This document shows positions 33,147-41,892 of a stretch of 64,000 nucleotides of DNA, piece after piece; the first letter of the stretch is position 1, and every line of letters begins with the position of its first letter. The stretch covers positions 5,146,001-5,210,000 of the forward strand of contig NZ_AP031498.1 in the NCBI RefSeq assembly GCF_042854845.1. Reading direction: 5' to 3'. The notes beneath the pieces were generated by a model. The model ran no database searches. It was not told where the DNA came from and saw nothing but the letters and a program-made list of their open reading frames with translations. Origin of the DNA: Maricurvus nonylphenolicus (GTDB lineage: Bacteria; Pseudomonadota; Gammaproteobacteria; Pseudomonadales; Cellvibrionaceae). The translations under genes were made by a program, and so were the position numbers.

Positions 33147-34058
33147 ATGCTCTTAACATCTCCCGGCGCATACCGCGGCCGCTTTGCCCCCTCACCGACA
33201 GGGCCATTGCATATAGGCTCCCTGGTGACTGCCGTTGCCAGTTTTCTTGATGCCCGCAGCCAACAGGGCACATGGTTAGTGCGCATGGAAGATCTTGACC
33301 CTCCCAGAGAACAGCCCGGCGCCGCCGATGCGATTATTCGCAGCCTCGAAGCTCACGGACTGTTTTGGGATGAAGCCCTGGTTTACCAAAGCCAACGCCT
33401 GGATAGCTATCACGCACTGGTTCAACAACTACAAAAGCAGGAGCTGGCCTTTCGCTGCAACTGTAGTCGCCAGGTTGTGAAGCAGGCCGGCGGCATCTAC
33501 CCGGGACACTGTCGCCAGCAGCCACCCGGTGACGATCAAACCTGCGCGGTACGCGTAAAAACCTGCCAGCTGCCTGACGAATTTACCCACAGCTCCAATA
33601 TCCAATACCGGGATATCTTTCAGGGCAATCAAGCTCAACAGGTGGATAAAGAGGTGGGAGATTTTATTATTCGCCGACGCGACGGTTTAATCGCCTACCA
33701 ACTGGCTGTCGTCGCCGATGATATTGCACAAAAAATCACCCATGTGATTCGTGGCAGCGATCTACTCGACAATACGCAACGCCAACTTTGGTTGTTTCAA
33801 TTGCTAAAAGGCAGGGCACCGGAATTTGGCCATATTCCCATTGTGGTGAATGAGCAGGGACAAAAGCTCAGCAAACAAACCTATGCCCCGGCACTGGATG
33901 ACACTAAAGCCAGTTCCAATCTTGCACAGGCAATGCAATTGCTACATCACCCGTTGCCGACAGAATTACAGGGCGCAACTCCAACAGAGATTCTGCAGTG
34001 GGGCATCGAGCACTGGTCGCGCGAGAAGATTCCCCAAACCCTGCAAATTACAGGTTAA
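33147..34058 (+). CDS. gluQ: Glutamyl-Q tRNA(Asp) synthetase
   Basis: This 303-residue paralogue of the GluRS catalytic domain lacks the anticodon-binding part. It attaches glutamate to queuosine-34 of tRNA-Asp. The HIGH motif appears as PLHIGS in YRGRFAPSPTGPLHIGS, the zinc ligands in CNCSRQ and YPGHC, and the KMSKS motif as KLSKQ. The ATG at 33147 is chosen; a TTG five codons upstream is also open. It follows dksA by 57 bp. Confidence 0.95.
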   Translation: MLLTSPGAYRGRFAPSPTGPLHIGSLVTAVASFLDARSQQGTWLVRMEDLDPPREQPGAADAIIRSLEAHGLFWDEALVYQSQRLDSYHALVQQLQKQELAFRCNCSRQVVKQAGGIYPGHCRQQPPGDDQTCAVRVKTCQLPDEFTHSSNIQYRDIFQGNQAQQVDKEVGDFIIRRRDGLIAYQLAVVADDIAQKITHVIRGSDLLDNTQRQLWLFQLLKGRAPEFGHIPIVVNEQGQKLSKQTYAPALDDTKASSNLAQAMQLLHHPLPTELQGATPTEILQWGIEHWSREKIPQTLQITG

Positions 34059-34437
34059 GCAATAACCAAACGGATGAGGTCAGCATGCTGATGAACGTCA
34101 GCATCATGCCCATCATGCGAAATGGCAGCGGCTTAATAAAACCAGACAACTGCAACCAGTGCGACAAACGTCCAACCAGTAACAGCAGGGCAATGACATG
34201 TAACCAGCCGTCAGCCGCGCCCGCCGCCTCAACCATCGCCAACAAAATTAAACCCATGGGCACGTTTTCAACAAAGTTGCCGTGCGCACGCATCCGGCAC
34301 AACAACTCTTTGTCACCTTCATCACCAAAACTGATGCGGGAATTCATACGGTACAAGCCCACACGCAGGGTAAAAAACACCATCAACACACCAAAAATTG
34401 CGGTGTAGAGACCCGTCACTTCAAAGATATTTAACAC
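34048..34437 (-). CDS. MAPEG family membrane protein
   Basis: The 129-residue protein has four hydrophobic helices and the family motif around FxxRVxLYRMNSRISFGDEG (R and N of the glutathione-binding segment) and AHGNFVENVPMGLILL. Bacterial MAPEG proteins are glutathione-linked membrane enzymes of uncertain substrate. It converges with gluQ, overlapping its end by 11 bp. Confidence 0.88.
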   Translation of the reverse strand: MLNIFEVTGLYTAIFGVLMVFFTLRVGLYRMNSRISFGDEGDKELLCRMRAHGNFVENVPMGLILLAMVEAAGAADGWLHVIALLLLVGRLSHWLQLSGFIKPLPFRMMGMMLTFISMLTSSVWLLLNL

Positions 34438-34604
34438 GTTATCCCACTCCTTATAGGCTCATTAGTTGTCTTGTTATTGTTGCAGGGCCCATCATAACCA
34501 CGCTACGCCTTACTTGAGTAGCCCTGTACGCCCTAGTACCATGCGTTTTCTAAACAGTTTGCACAATCGCCAAACACAATGTCACCAGCACCGGGACCTC
34601 ACCT

Positions 34605-34781
34605 ATGCAGAACCAACGCCTGCTGATTTTTTTATTGCTGGGCGCCTATATCTTTTCCCCGTCGCTGCTGACCTGGGTTATTGATCCTGACGGTGCCTGG
34701 TATCGCCCGTATTTTATCTGGGTGATACTGATTGTTGCTGCCTTCCTTTTTCAACGTAATCAGCACAAACCCGATCAATGA
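34605..34781 (+). CDS. cbrX: CbrX-like small membrane protein, coupled to cbrA
   Basis: A 58-residue frame, MQNQRLLIFLLLGAYIFSPS at its start, has two hydrophobic segments (about residues 5-24 and 35-49) around a polar loop with WVIDPDGAWYRPYF. Its TGA overlaps the cbrA ATG as ATGA, a translational coupling signal. In Pseudomonas putida a small gene cbrX lies at the same place with the same kind of overlap and affects cbrA expression. The identification rests on position, size and topology. Confidence 0.82.
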   Translation: MQNQRLLIFLLLGAYIFSPSLLTWVIDPDGAWYRPYFIWVILIVAAFLFQRNQHKPDQ

Positions 34782-37756
34782 CATTTGAACTTAGCCATAT
34801 CGCCCTTATTGGCCTGGCCTATCTGTTACTGCTGTTTGGCGTTGCCTATTGCACCGACCGCGGCTTTATTCCAGAACGCATTACCAAACATCCACTAACC
34901 TACATTTTATCGCTGGGGATTTTTGCCAGCGCCTGGGCCTTCTACGGCATCATCGACTTGGCATTTCAGTTTGGTTACGGCGCCCTGGCTTATTATCTCG
35001 GTACCGGCGCGCTGTTTTTATTTGCCCCTATCGCCATAGCACCACTGATCCAGCTCGCACGGCGCTTCCAGATTGGCTCGCTGGCCGACCTGTTGGTGTT
35101 CCGCTATCACAGCCAACCGGCTGGTGGGCTGGTAACCTTCTGCCTAATCCTCGGTTCCCTCCCTCTGATTGCTCTGCAACTGCAGGCGGTGGCCGACACC
35201 TTGCGTATTATGACGCTCAACAGCGAAAACGCCCTGCCACTGACCGAGAGCGGATTTACCTTCCGTGAAGTCACCGCTATGGGTTACTGCCTGATCGTTG
35301 CCACCTTCACCATTTTGTTTGGCTCCCATCGCGATCAACACCGCGGCCTGATGGTGACCATGGCCTTTGAATCCCTGGTGAAAGTCTTTGCTCTGCTGGC
35401 CATCGGACTACTGGCGGTATACGGCGTATTTGGCGGCATGGATGAACTGGATTTGTGGCTGCGCCAGTATCCGGAAAACCTGGAGCTGCTCTACAGCCCA
35501 ATTCGCGATACCGCTTCCCACACCTTGCTGCTGGTATTTGTCGCCACGGCGGTGGCCATGCCACATATTTTTCATATGAGTGTGGTGGAAAGCCCCATCA
35601 AAGACACCTCTTACACGCTAAGCTGGGCCTTCCCGTTGTTTCTGCTGTTTATGGCGCTGCCCATCTTCCCGATCCTTTGGGCGGGTTTTGAGCTGGGCGT
35701 GCCACTGCCAGCACAGTATTTCACCCTGGGCATTCCCCTGCAGATGGACTCGGCGGCGTTTTCCATCCTCGCCTTTATCGGCGGTTTATCTGCAGCCTCG
35801 GGGGCGATGATTTCCCTCGGTCTGGCATTGAGTACCATGCTGCTCAACCACGCCCTGCTGCCTGCGGCTAACTTCAGTGGCAAGCATGATCTGTATCGTC
35901 AGCTGCTGTGGCTGCGCCGCATGCTGATTGCCATTATCTTTGCCGCCGGCTACCTGTTTTATAAGGTCCTCGGTAACAACCACAGCCTCACCGACCTGGC
36001 GTTACTGTCGTTTATTCAGGCGCTGCAATTGCTACCCGGTATTTTGGCGGTAGCCTATTGGCCCAGGGGCAATAGCCATGGCCTGATTATTGGTTTGTCA
36101 GTGGGTACACTGATCTGGGCCATCGGCCTGCTGTTACCGATGGTGGCGAATATTCACATCATCAGTATTCCCGGCCTGTTCGATATCCCGCTGGGCATCG
36201 ACTACTGGAACAACGTCACCATTATCTCCCTCAGTCTCAATGTGACCTGTTTTATTTTCTTCTCGGTGTTTATCACCCCCAGTGACGAAGAGCGCTACAG
36301 TGCCGAGCTGTGTGCCGAGGACGAACTCAGCCACCCGCTGCGGACCATTCTCGATGTTCACAGCGCCGAGGAATTCGGCGAGCGGTTGAGTGAGAGCTTG
36401 GGCGAGCGCAGCGCCACCACCGAGGTACAGCGCGCTCTGCGCGATCTGGGGCTGCCACCCAATGAGCGCCGCCCCTATGCCCTGCGTCAGCTACGCAACA
36501 AACTGGAAGCCAACCTCTCGGGCCTGATGGGAACCGCAGTGGCCTCGGAGCTGATCGACCGCCATATTCCCTACCGCCTGCCTGAAGGTCGCGGCAGTGC
36601 CGATATCAACCTGATCGAAAACCGCCTGACCCAATACCGCAGCCACCTTACCGGTATGGCCGCCGAGCTTAACAACCTGCGTCTGTACCACCGTAACACC
36701 CTGGAAGAACTGCCCATGGCCGTGTGTTCCCTCGGACGCGACCTGGAAGTACTGATGTGGAACCAGGCCATGGCCAATCTCACCGGCATTAGCAGTGAGC
36801 AGGTGACCGGCTCTCACCTGGACGATATTCCGGCGCCCTGGCACGAGCTGCTGGGTAACTTCTCGCGCAGCCCCAACGCTCACCTGCACAAGCAGGCCAT
36901 CGAGCTGGGCGATCGTCAGCACTGGATCAGCCTGCACAAAGCCAATATCGCCGGGCCGGCGGCCTACAGCGCCGACGGCCAGGTGATCCTGCTGGAAGAT
37001 GTTACCGAGATCCAAATGCTGGAACAGGAGCTGCTGCACAGTGAGCGTCTGGCCTCCGTAGGTCGCCTGGCCGCCGGCGTAGCTCACGAGATCGGCAACC
37101 CGGTGACCGGCATTGCCTGCCTGGCCCAAAACCTGAAATACGATACCGAGAACCCCGATACTCTGGAGACTGCCGACCAGATCGTCTCACAAACCGACCG
37201 CATCAGCCGCATCGTACAGTCACTGGTGAGCTTCTCCCATGCCGGCACCCATGACGCCAAAGAGGCCAACCTGCTTGAGCATGTATCCCTGAAAAACTGT
37301 GCCGACGAGGCCATTTCCCTGTTGTCACTGCAGAAGGATAAAACCGAGGTTAACTACGTAAACCGCCTGGGCGAAGAGCTCGAGCTGCGCGCCGATTCCC
37401 AGCGCCTGATTCAGGTGTTTGTTAACCTGCTATCCAATGCCCGCGACGCCAGCCCGATGGGCAGCGATATTGATGTCTCCGGTTACGCTCACGGTCAGTG
37501 GATTACCTTCTCTGTAACCGACAATGGCAGTGGCATTCCCGTCGAGCACCAGGAACAGGTTTTGGAGCCCTTCTTTACCTCCAAGGAACCTGGAGAGGGA
37601 ACCGGATTGGGGCTGGCAATGGTTTATAGCATCGTTGAGGACCATGATGGCGAGCTGGATATCGAAAGCCCGATACACTTGGATCCCCAAACTGGGGCAC
37701 AAACTGGCACCAGAATTACCATCAAATTACCCCGCCAACTTGAAAAGTCAGCGTAG
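34778..37756 (+). CDS. cbrA: Sensor histidine kinase CbrA with sodium/solute symporter domain
   Basis: This 992-residue kinase has an N-terminal SLC5/SSS-type transporter domain with about 13 helices (residues about 1-500). A linker with a STAC-like segment follows, then a PAS domain (about 635-745), a HisKA dimerisation domain with H-box AAGVAHEIGNPVTGI (H770) and a C-terminal ATPase with N-box VNLLSNARDAS and G-boxes DNGSGIP and GEGTGLGLAM. CbrA senses carbon/nitrogen balance and phosphorylates CbrB. It is upstream of cbrB by 42 bp and downstream of the overlapping cbrX. Confidence 0.95.
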   Translation: MTFELSHIALIGLAYLLLLFGVAYCTDRGFIPERITKHPLTYILSLGIFASAWAFYGIIDLAFQFGYGALAYYLGTGALFLFAPIAIAPLIQLARRFQIGSLADLLVFRYHSQPAGGLVTFCLILGSLPLIALQLQAVADTLRIMTLNSENALPLTESGFTFREVTAMGYCLIVATFTILFGSHRDQHRGLMVTMAFESLVKVFALLAIGLLAVYGVFGGMDELDLWLRQYPENLELLYSPIRDTASHTLLLVFVATAVAMPHIFHMSVVESPIKDTSYTLSWAFPLFLLFMALPIFPILWAGFELGVPLPAQYFTLGIPLQMDSAAFSILAFIGGLSAASGAMISLGLALSTMLLNHALLPAANFSGKHDLYRQLLWLRRMLIAIIFAAGYLFYKVLGNNHSLTDLALLSFIQALQLLPGILAVAYWPRGNSHGLIIGLSVGTLIWAIGLLLPMVANIHIISIPGLFDIPLGIDYWNNVTIISLSLNVTCFIFFSVFITPSDEERYSAELCAEDELSHPLRTILDVHSAEEFGERLSESLGERSATTEVQRALRDLGLPPNERRPYALRQLRNKLEANLSGLMGTAVASELIDRHIPYRLPEGRGSADINLIENRLTQYRSHLTGMAAELNNLRLYHRNTLEELPMAVCSLGRDLEVLMWNQAMANLTGISSEQVTGSHLDDIPAPWHELLGNFSRSPNAHLHKQAIELGDRQHWISLHKANIAGPAAYSADGQVILLEDVTEIQMLEQELLHSERLASVGRLAAGVAHEIGNPVTGIACLAQNLKYDTENPDTLETADQIVSQTDRISRIVQSLVSFSHAGTHDAKEANLLEHVSLKNCADEAISLLSLQKDKTEVNYVNRLGEELELRADSQRLIQVFVNLLSNARDASPMGSDIDVSGYAHGQWITFSVTDNGSGIPVEHQEQVLEPFFTSKEPGEGTGLGLAMVYSIVEDHDGELDIESPIHLDPQTGAQTGTRITIKLPRQLEKSA

Positions 37757-37798
37757 TAAGGTAACACTAACGCAGTTCATGACAGATAAAGTGCCACT

Positions 37799-39220
37799 AT
37801 GAGTAACATTCTAGTCGTCGAAGACGAGATTATTATCCGCACCGCGCTACGTAAGTTATTGGAACGTAACAAGTTTTCCGTAAGCGAGGCGGCCTCTGTG
37901 AAGGAGGCAACAGGGAAACACGACCTTTCCAGCTACGACCTTATTATCAGTGACCTGCGCCTTCCCGGTGCACCAGGCACCGATTTGATCGGTGCCGCCG
38001 GCGATGTGCCCGTGCTGATTATGACCAGCTACGCCAGTCTGCGCTCTGCGGTTGACTCCATGCGTATGGGAGCGGTGGATTATATCGCCAAACCGTTTGA
38101 CCACGACGAGATGGTCACCGCTGTTAAACGTGTCCTGTCCAAGGCCACCCGTGCGGCCAAGCAACCAAAAAGCAAGACCTCCAGCCATGCCATCAGCGGC
38201 ATGATTGGTAGCAGTAACGTGATGAAGACCTTGTACAACAATATCCACAAGGTCGCCCCCACCACCGCCACTGTGCTGGTACACGGTGAAACCGGTACGG
38301 GTAAAGAGCTGGTGGCGCGCGCCATTCACGATGAAAGCCCACGCGCCGGCAAGCCGTTAATTTCGGTCAACTGTGCTGCGATTCCGGAAACCCTGATCGA
38401 ATCCGAACTGTTCGGCCATGAAAAGGGCGCCTTTACCGGTGCAGCCAGCACCCGTGAGGGCCTGGTCGCCGCCGCCGATGGCGGCACCCTGTTCCTCGAT
38501 GAAATCGGTGAGCTGCCGCTGGAAGCCCAGGCCCGCCTGTTGCGGGTACTGCAGGAAGGCGAAGTGCGCCCGATTGGCTCGGTAGAGTCCCACAAGGTCG
38601 ATGTCCGCCTGATTGCGGCCACCCACCGGGATCTGCGCAAGCTGGCCCAGGAAGGCCGCTTCCGGGAAGACCTCTATTACCGTATCAATGTAGTACAGCT
38701 CACCCTGCCACCACTGCGTGATCGCGGCCGCGATATTCTGACCCTGGCCGAGCACCTGTTACAGCGTTTCTGTACCGAGATGGACAAGCCCACCCTGAGC
38801 CTGTCACCGGAAACCATTCAGGCTGTTACCACCTACACCTGGCCCGGTAACGTGCGTGAGCTGGAAAACGCCATCCAGCGTGCAGTGATTCTCTGTGAAG
38901 ACGAACATGAGATCAGCCACGATCTGCTGGCCATTGACCTGGACCTGGTAAAAGTCGCCGATGATGAGCCCAGCATGCCTTATGCAGCCGCGGCAGCCAT
39001 GGTCAGCAAGGCACCACCACCGTCGATACCGCCTCAGCCGGTTAACGAGCCCAATGAAGATCTGTCTCTGGAAGACTACTTCCAACGTTTCGTACTGGAA
39101 CACCAGGACACCATGAGCGAGACCGAACTGGCCCGTAAGCTTGGGGTTAGCCGCAAGTGCCTGTGGGAGCGCCGTCAGCGCCTCGGTATTCCACGTAAAA
39201 AGACCTCAACGGCCAAATAG
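37799..39220 (+). CDS. cbrB: Sigma-54-dependent response regulator CbrB
   Basis: This 473-residue NtrC-type activator has a receiver domain with phospho-acceptor D52 (LIISDLRLPG). The AAA+ core has Walker A GETGTGKE (about 163-170) and the sigma-54 contact loop GAFTGA (210-215). The Fis-type DNA-binding domain closes the protein (SETELARKLGVSRKCLWERRQRLG). With CbrA it controls use of amino acids and other non-preferred carbon sources, and in Pseudomonas its main output is the small RNA CrcZ encoded just downstream. The same layout is visible here. Confidence 0.95.
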   Translation: MSNILVVEDEIIIRTALRKLLERNKFSVSEAASVKEATGKHDLSSYDLIISDLRLPGAPGTDLIGAAGDVPVLIMTSYASLRSAVDSMRMGAVDYIAKPFDHDEMVTAVKRVLSKATRAAKQPKSKTSSHAISGMIGSSNVMKTLYNNIHKVAPTTATVLVHGETGTGKELVARAIHDESPRAGKPLISVNCAAIPETLIESELFGHEKGAFTGAASTREGLVAAADGGTLFLDEIGELPLEAQARLLRVLQEGEVRPIGSVESHKVDVRLIAATHRDLRKLAQEGRFREDLYYRINVVQLTLPPLRDRGRDILTLAEHLLQRFCTEMDKPTLSLSPETIQAVTTYTWPGNVRELENAIQRAVILCEDEHEISHDLLAIDLDLVKVADDEPSMPYAAAAAMVSKAPPPSIPPQPVNEPNEDLSLEDYFQRFVLEHQDTMSETELARKLGVSRKCLWERRQRLGIPRKKTSTAK

Positions 39221-39284
39221 ATCCTGCCCGCCTTTCGATACTGGCCCCCGTGGCCAGTATCAGCGCCTTTTCCAGCCCTCGCCC

Positions 39285-39381
39285 TGTTACCTGTGCTCCC
39301 AATCGCTGTTACCCAGCCCCCCACATTACGAGTGTTACCCACCCCCTAACGATGTAACAGGATCCGGGATAATAAGTAACG
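39285..39381 (+). promoter_or_regulatory. Array of CbrB-type binding half-sites (UAS)
   Basis: TGTTAC occurs at 39285-39290, 39307-39312 and 39333-39338. GTAACA follows at 39354-39359, giving TGTTAC-N15-GTAACA, and GTAACG at 39376-39381. CbrB sites described in Pseudomonas are of the form TGTTAC-N(about 14)-GTAACA. The array lies 100-200 bp upstream of the sigma-54 promoter, the usual enhancer distance. Confidence 0.72.
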
Positions 39382-39456
39382 CCTGCTCATAACCAATCCA
39401 AATAAACAGACCCGTAAAGTTTTGTAAGCTTTTGTTTTTATTATGTTTTTCAAAGT

Positions 39457-39471
39457 TGGCACAGCTAATGC
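39457..39471 (+). promoter_or_regulatory. Sigma-54 promoter of the CrcZ-like RNA
   Basis: TGGCACAGCTAATGCT has the invariant GG (39458-39459) and GC (39470-39471) at the required ten-base spacing, and a perfect TGGCAC -24 box. Transcription should start near 39482. Confidence 0.82.
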
Positions 39472-39481
39472 TTTATAGGCA

Positions 39482-39813
39482 AGCATAATAACAACAACAA
39501 ATAATAAAAATAAATTAGCTACACCAATAATAAAAACAATAAATAATAATAAGAGCTTAAAAAGCGCTAATTACAATAAAAACAATAAATAATAATAAGA
39601 AAAGCAATAACAATTGAATAATAAAAAGGTACCTACTTTACCTTTCAATTTAATAAGAAAGGACAGTAAAAAAGTACTGTATAAAACTGACTACAAAAAC
39701 TTGGAGAGGGTTTGCCGAAAAGCAAATATTGTGTAGCAAGGAAGCAAAGTATTTATGCGATAAAGCAAAAATAATAAGCATTTCAACGGGAAGGCCATTG
39801 GCCTTCCCGTTTT
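39482..39813 (+). ncRNA. crcZ: CrcZ-like Hfq/Crc-sequestering small RNA
   Basis: The predicted transcript of about 330 nt runs from the sigma-54 start to a strong terminator. It is unusually A-rich and carries at least five separate blocks of the catabolite motif AAnAAnAA: near 39488-39516, 39526-39553, 39575-39599, 39617-39627 and 39767-39778. Two of these blocks are identical 25-base direct repeats (39529-39553 and 39575-39599). CrcZ of Pseudomonas lies in the same cbrB-pcnB interval, is CbrB/sigma-54 driven, is about 400 nt and has several such motifs that titrate Hfq-Crc. No protein-coding frame is credible here. Confidence 0.85.
39787..39813 (+). terminator. Terminator of the CrcZ-like RNA
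   Basis: CGGGAAGGCC-ATT-GGCCTTCCCG is a perfect ten-pair stem followed by TTTT. The remaining stretch to 39970 contains the pcnB leader with no further structure I can name. Confidence 0.9.
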
Positions 39814-39970
39814 GCTATCTGGCCCGCAACAATTTCCCTCCCCTGCCTATACCACCCATTGCTCATCTAACGTGTTACACTGCGCCCCTCGTTAAATCCG
39901 CCCTCTGGTTCTACCCTCTGGGGGCCGTCCGGCGTTGGCGCCAAACCGTATAGCAAATTGCAGTAACACT

Positions 39971-41332
39971 ATGATCCGAAGACTGTTAAATATCTTCCGC
40001 AACAACCCCACTAAGGGCGGTGCGCGGATCATTCCCCGTGATAGACACAATATCTCGCGCAAGCTGATCAGTCGCAGCGCGCTAAAGGTGATGAAACGCC
40101 TGGAAGAGGCCAACCACGAAGCCTATCTGGTGGGCGGCGGCGTACGCGACCTGTTACTGGGTGGTCGCCCCAAGGATTTTGATGTTGCCACCTCGGCAAC
40201 CCCTGAGCAGGTTAAGCACTTATTCCGCGGTGCCCGCATTATTGGCCGTCGCTTCCGCATTGTGCACGTGCGCTTCGGCCGTGAAATCATCGAGGTAACC
40301 ACCTTCCGTGGCCAACACGATGACAACAGTAACCGCAAACACGCCGCCCGCTCCGATCAAGGCATGCTGCTGCGTGATAATGTGTACGGCGATGTACGCT
40401 CCGACGCCCTGCGTCGCGACTTTACCGTCAATGCCCTGTATTACACGGCGAGCGATTTCTCAGTACATGACTACACCCGCGGTATGGAAGATATCGTTCA
40501 CCGCAAGGTCCGCATGATCGGCGAGCCCAAGGCCCGTTACCAGGAAGACCCGGTGCGTATGCTGCGCGCCGTGCGCTTTGCCGCCAAGCTCGATTTTGAC
40601 ATTGAACCAGCCACTGCCAAGCCGATCCGCCCGATGGCAGATCTGCTGCGTAATATTCCCGCCGCCCGCCTGTTTGATGAAACCCTCAAGCTGTTTATGG
40701 CCGGTTACGCCGCTCGCACCCTGGAGCTGCTGCATGAATACGACCTACTGGGACATCTGATTCCCGCAGCTGCGGCAGCGCTGGATAGCGATGATCAGAT
40801 CGGCAAGCAACTGATTATCCAGGCGATGCACAATACTGATCACCGCATCCACAGTAACAAGCGGGTAACACCGGCATTTATTTTTGCTGCCCTGCTGTGG
40901 CCAGTAATGACCCGCGAGCAGGCACGCCTGCAAGCCAAGGGTGAGCATCCGATAAAAGCCCATCAGACCGCCGCCCAGAATATTATCAGCGCCCAGCTCA
41001 GCCACACCGCGATTCCCAAGCGCTTCCTGCAGACCACCCGTGAAATATGGGACCTGCAAGGCCGCCTGCCTCGTCGTCAGGGCAAAAAGGCCGAGCGCGT
41101 ATTTGAACACCCGCGCTTCCGCGCCGCTTATGATTTTGTCCTGCTGCGTGAACAGGCCGGTGAGAACCTCGGTGGTCTCGGTGATTGGTGGACTCGCTAT
41201 CAAGAGGTCTCCTTCGAGGAGCGCGAAGCCATGGTCAATCAGCTGCAGGAACCGCGTGGCAAGAAACCGCGCCGTCGCCGCCGCCGTAAACCGACCTCCA
41301 CCAAAACCAGTCATCAAACCGACGCCGAATAA
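39971..41332 (+). CDS. pcnB: Poly(A) polymerase I
   Basis: This 453-residue enzyme adds A tails to RNA 3' ends and so promotes decay. The nucleotidyltransferase core shows LVGGGVRDLLLGGRPKDFDVAT (catalytic Asp pair, about residues 50-71) and RRDFTVNALYY. A long basic C-terminus (RGKKPRRRRRRKPTSTK) is typical of bacterial PAPs and separates them from CCA-adding enzymes. ATG 39971 is preferred over a TTG 12 codons upstream. It overlaps folK by one base. Confidence 0.94.
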   Translation: MIRRLLNIFRNNPTKGGARIIPRDRHNISRKLISRSALKVMKRLEEANHEAYLVGGGVRDLLLGGRPKDFDVATSATPEQVKHLFRGARIIGRRFRIVHVRFGREIIEVTTFRGQHDDNSNRKHAARSDQGMLLRDNVYGDVRSDALRRDFTVNALYYTASDFSVHDYTRGMEDIVHRKVRMIGEPKARYQEDPVRMLRAVRFAAKLDFDIEPATAKPIRPMADLLRNIPAARLFDETLKLFMAGYAARTLELLHEYDLLGHLIPAAAAALDSDDQIGKQLIIQAMHNTDHRIHSNKRVTPAFIFAALLWPVMTREQARLQAKGEHPIKAHQTAAQNIISAQLSHTAIPKRFLQTTREIWDLQGRLPRRQGKKAERVFEHPRFRAAYDFVLLREQAGENLGGLGDWWTRYQEVSFEEREAMVNQLQEPRGKKPRRRRRRKPTSTKTSHQTDAE

Positions 41333-41850
41333 TGCCCGCGCTTGACGCCTATATTGGCCTGGGCAGCAACCTGGATAATCCTCTGCTGCAGGTGGAAACA
41401 GCCGTAAAAGCCCTGCAACAGCTACCGGCGACAGACCTCATTGCCGTCTCGCCCTGGTACCAAAGCCAGGCGGTCCTGTCCGAAGAGCTTATTGAGGCTG
41501 GCCACAGTGCAGAGGAGCACCCGGACTATATCAACGGTGTCGCCCGTCTTCGCACTAGCCTCGATGCCCATGTGCTGCTCGATCAGCTGCAAGCCATTGA
41601 GCTGACCCAGGGCCGCGAGCGCAATATTCGCTGGGATGCCCGCACACTGGATCTCGATCTGCTGCTGTATGGCGATCAAAATATCAACAGCGCCCGCTTG
41701 CAGGTACCTCATCCCTATTTGGCTGAGCGCAACTTTGTCCTCTACCCGCTGGCGGACCTGAAAGCGGATTTAGTGCTTCCCATGGGCCCATCACTTGCGT
41801 CATTATTAGCACGCAGTAACCGCGACGGGCTCAACCAGCTCTCTTCTTAA
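41332..41850 (+). CDS. folK: 2-amino-4-hydroxy-6-hydroxymethyldihydropteridine pyrophosphokinase
   Basis: This 172-residue HPPK of folate synthesis transfers pyrophosphate from ATP to the pterin. Signatures are YIGLGSNLDNP near the start and the HPPK motif RWDARTLDLDLLLYG (about residues 99-113), with PHPYLAERNFVLYPL after it. The start codon shares one base with the pcnB stop, which indicates translational coupling. Confidence 0.95.
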   Translation: MPALDAYIGLGSNLDNPLLQVETAVKALQQLPATDLIAVSPWYQSQAVLSEELIEAGHSAEEHPDYINGVARLRTSLDAHVLLDQLQAIELTQGRERNIRWDARTLDLDLLLYGDQNINSARLQVPHPYLAERNFVLYPLADLKADLVLPMGPSLASLLARSNRDGLNQLSS

Positions 41851-41892
41851 GAGCAGCGATAGCCCATCGACAAAAGGATTCAGGAGTCTTGT

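Noticed and set aside
39488..39627. A-rich repeated sequence considered as CRISPR or low-complexity microsatellite
   Set aside because: Repeats are not separated by unique spacers of constant size and there are no cas genes. The flanking sigma-54 promoter and terminator explain it better as a CrcZ-like RNA.
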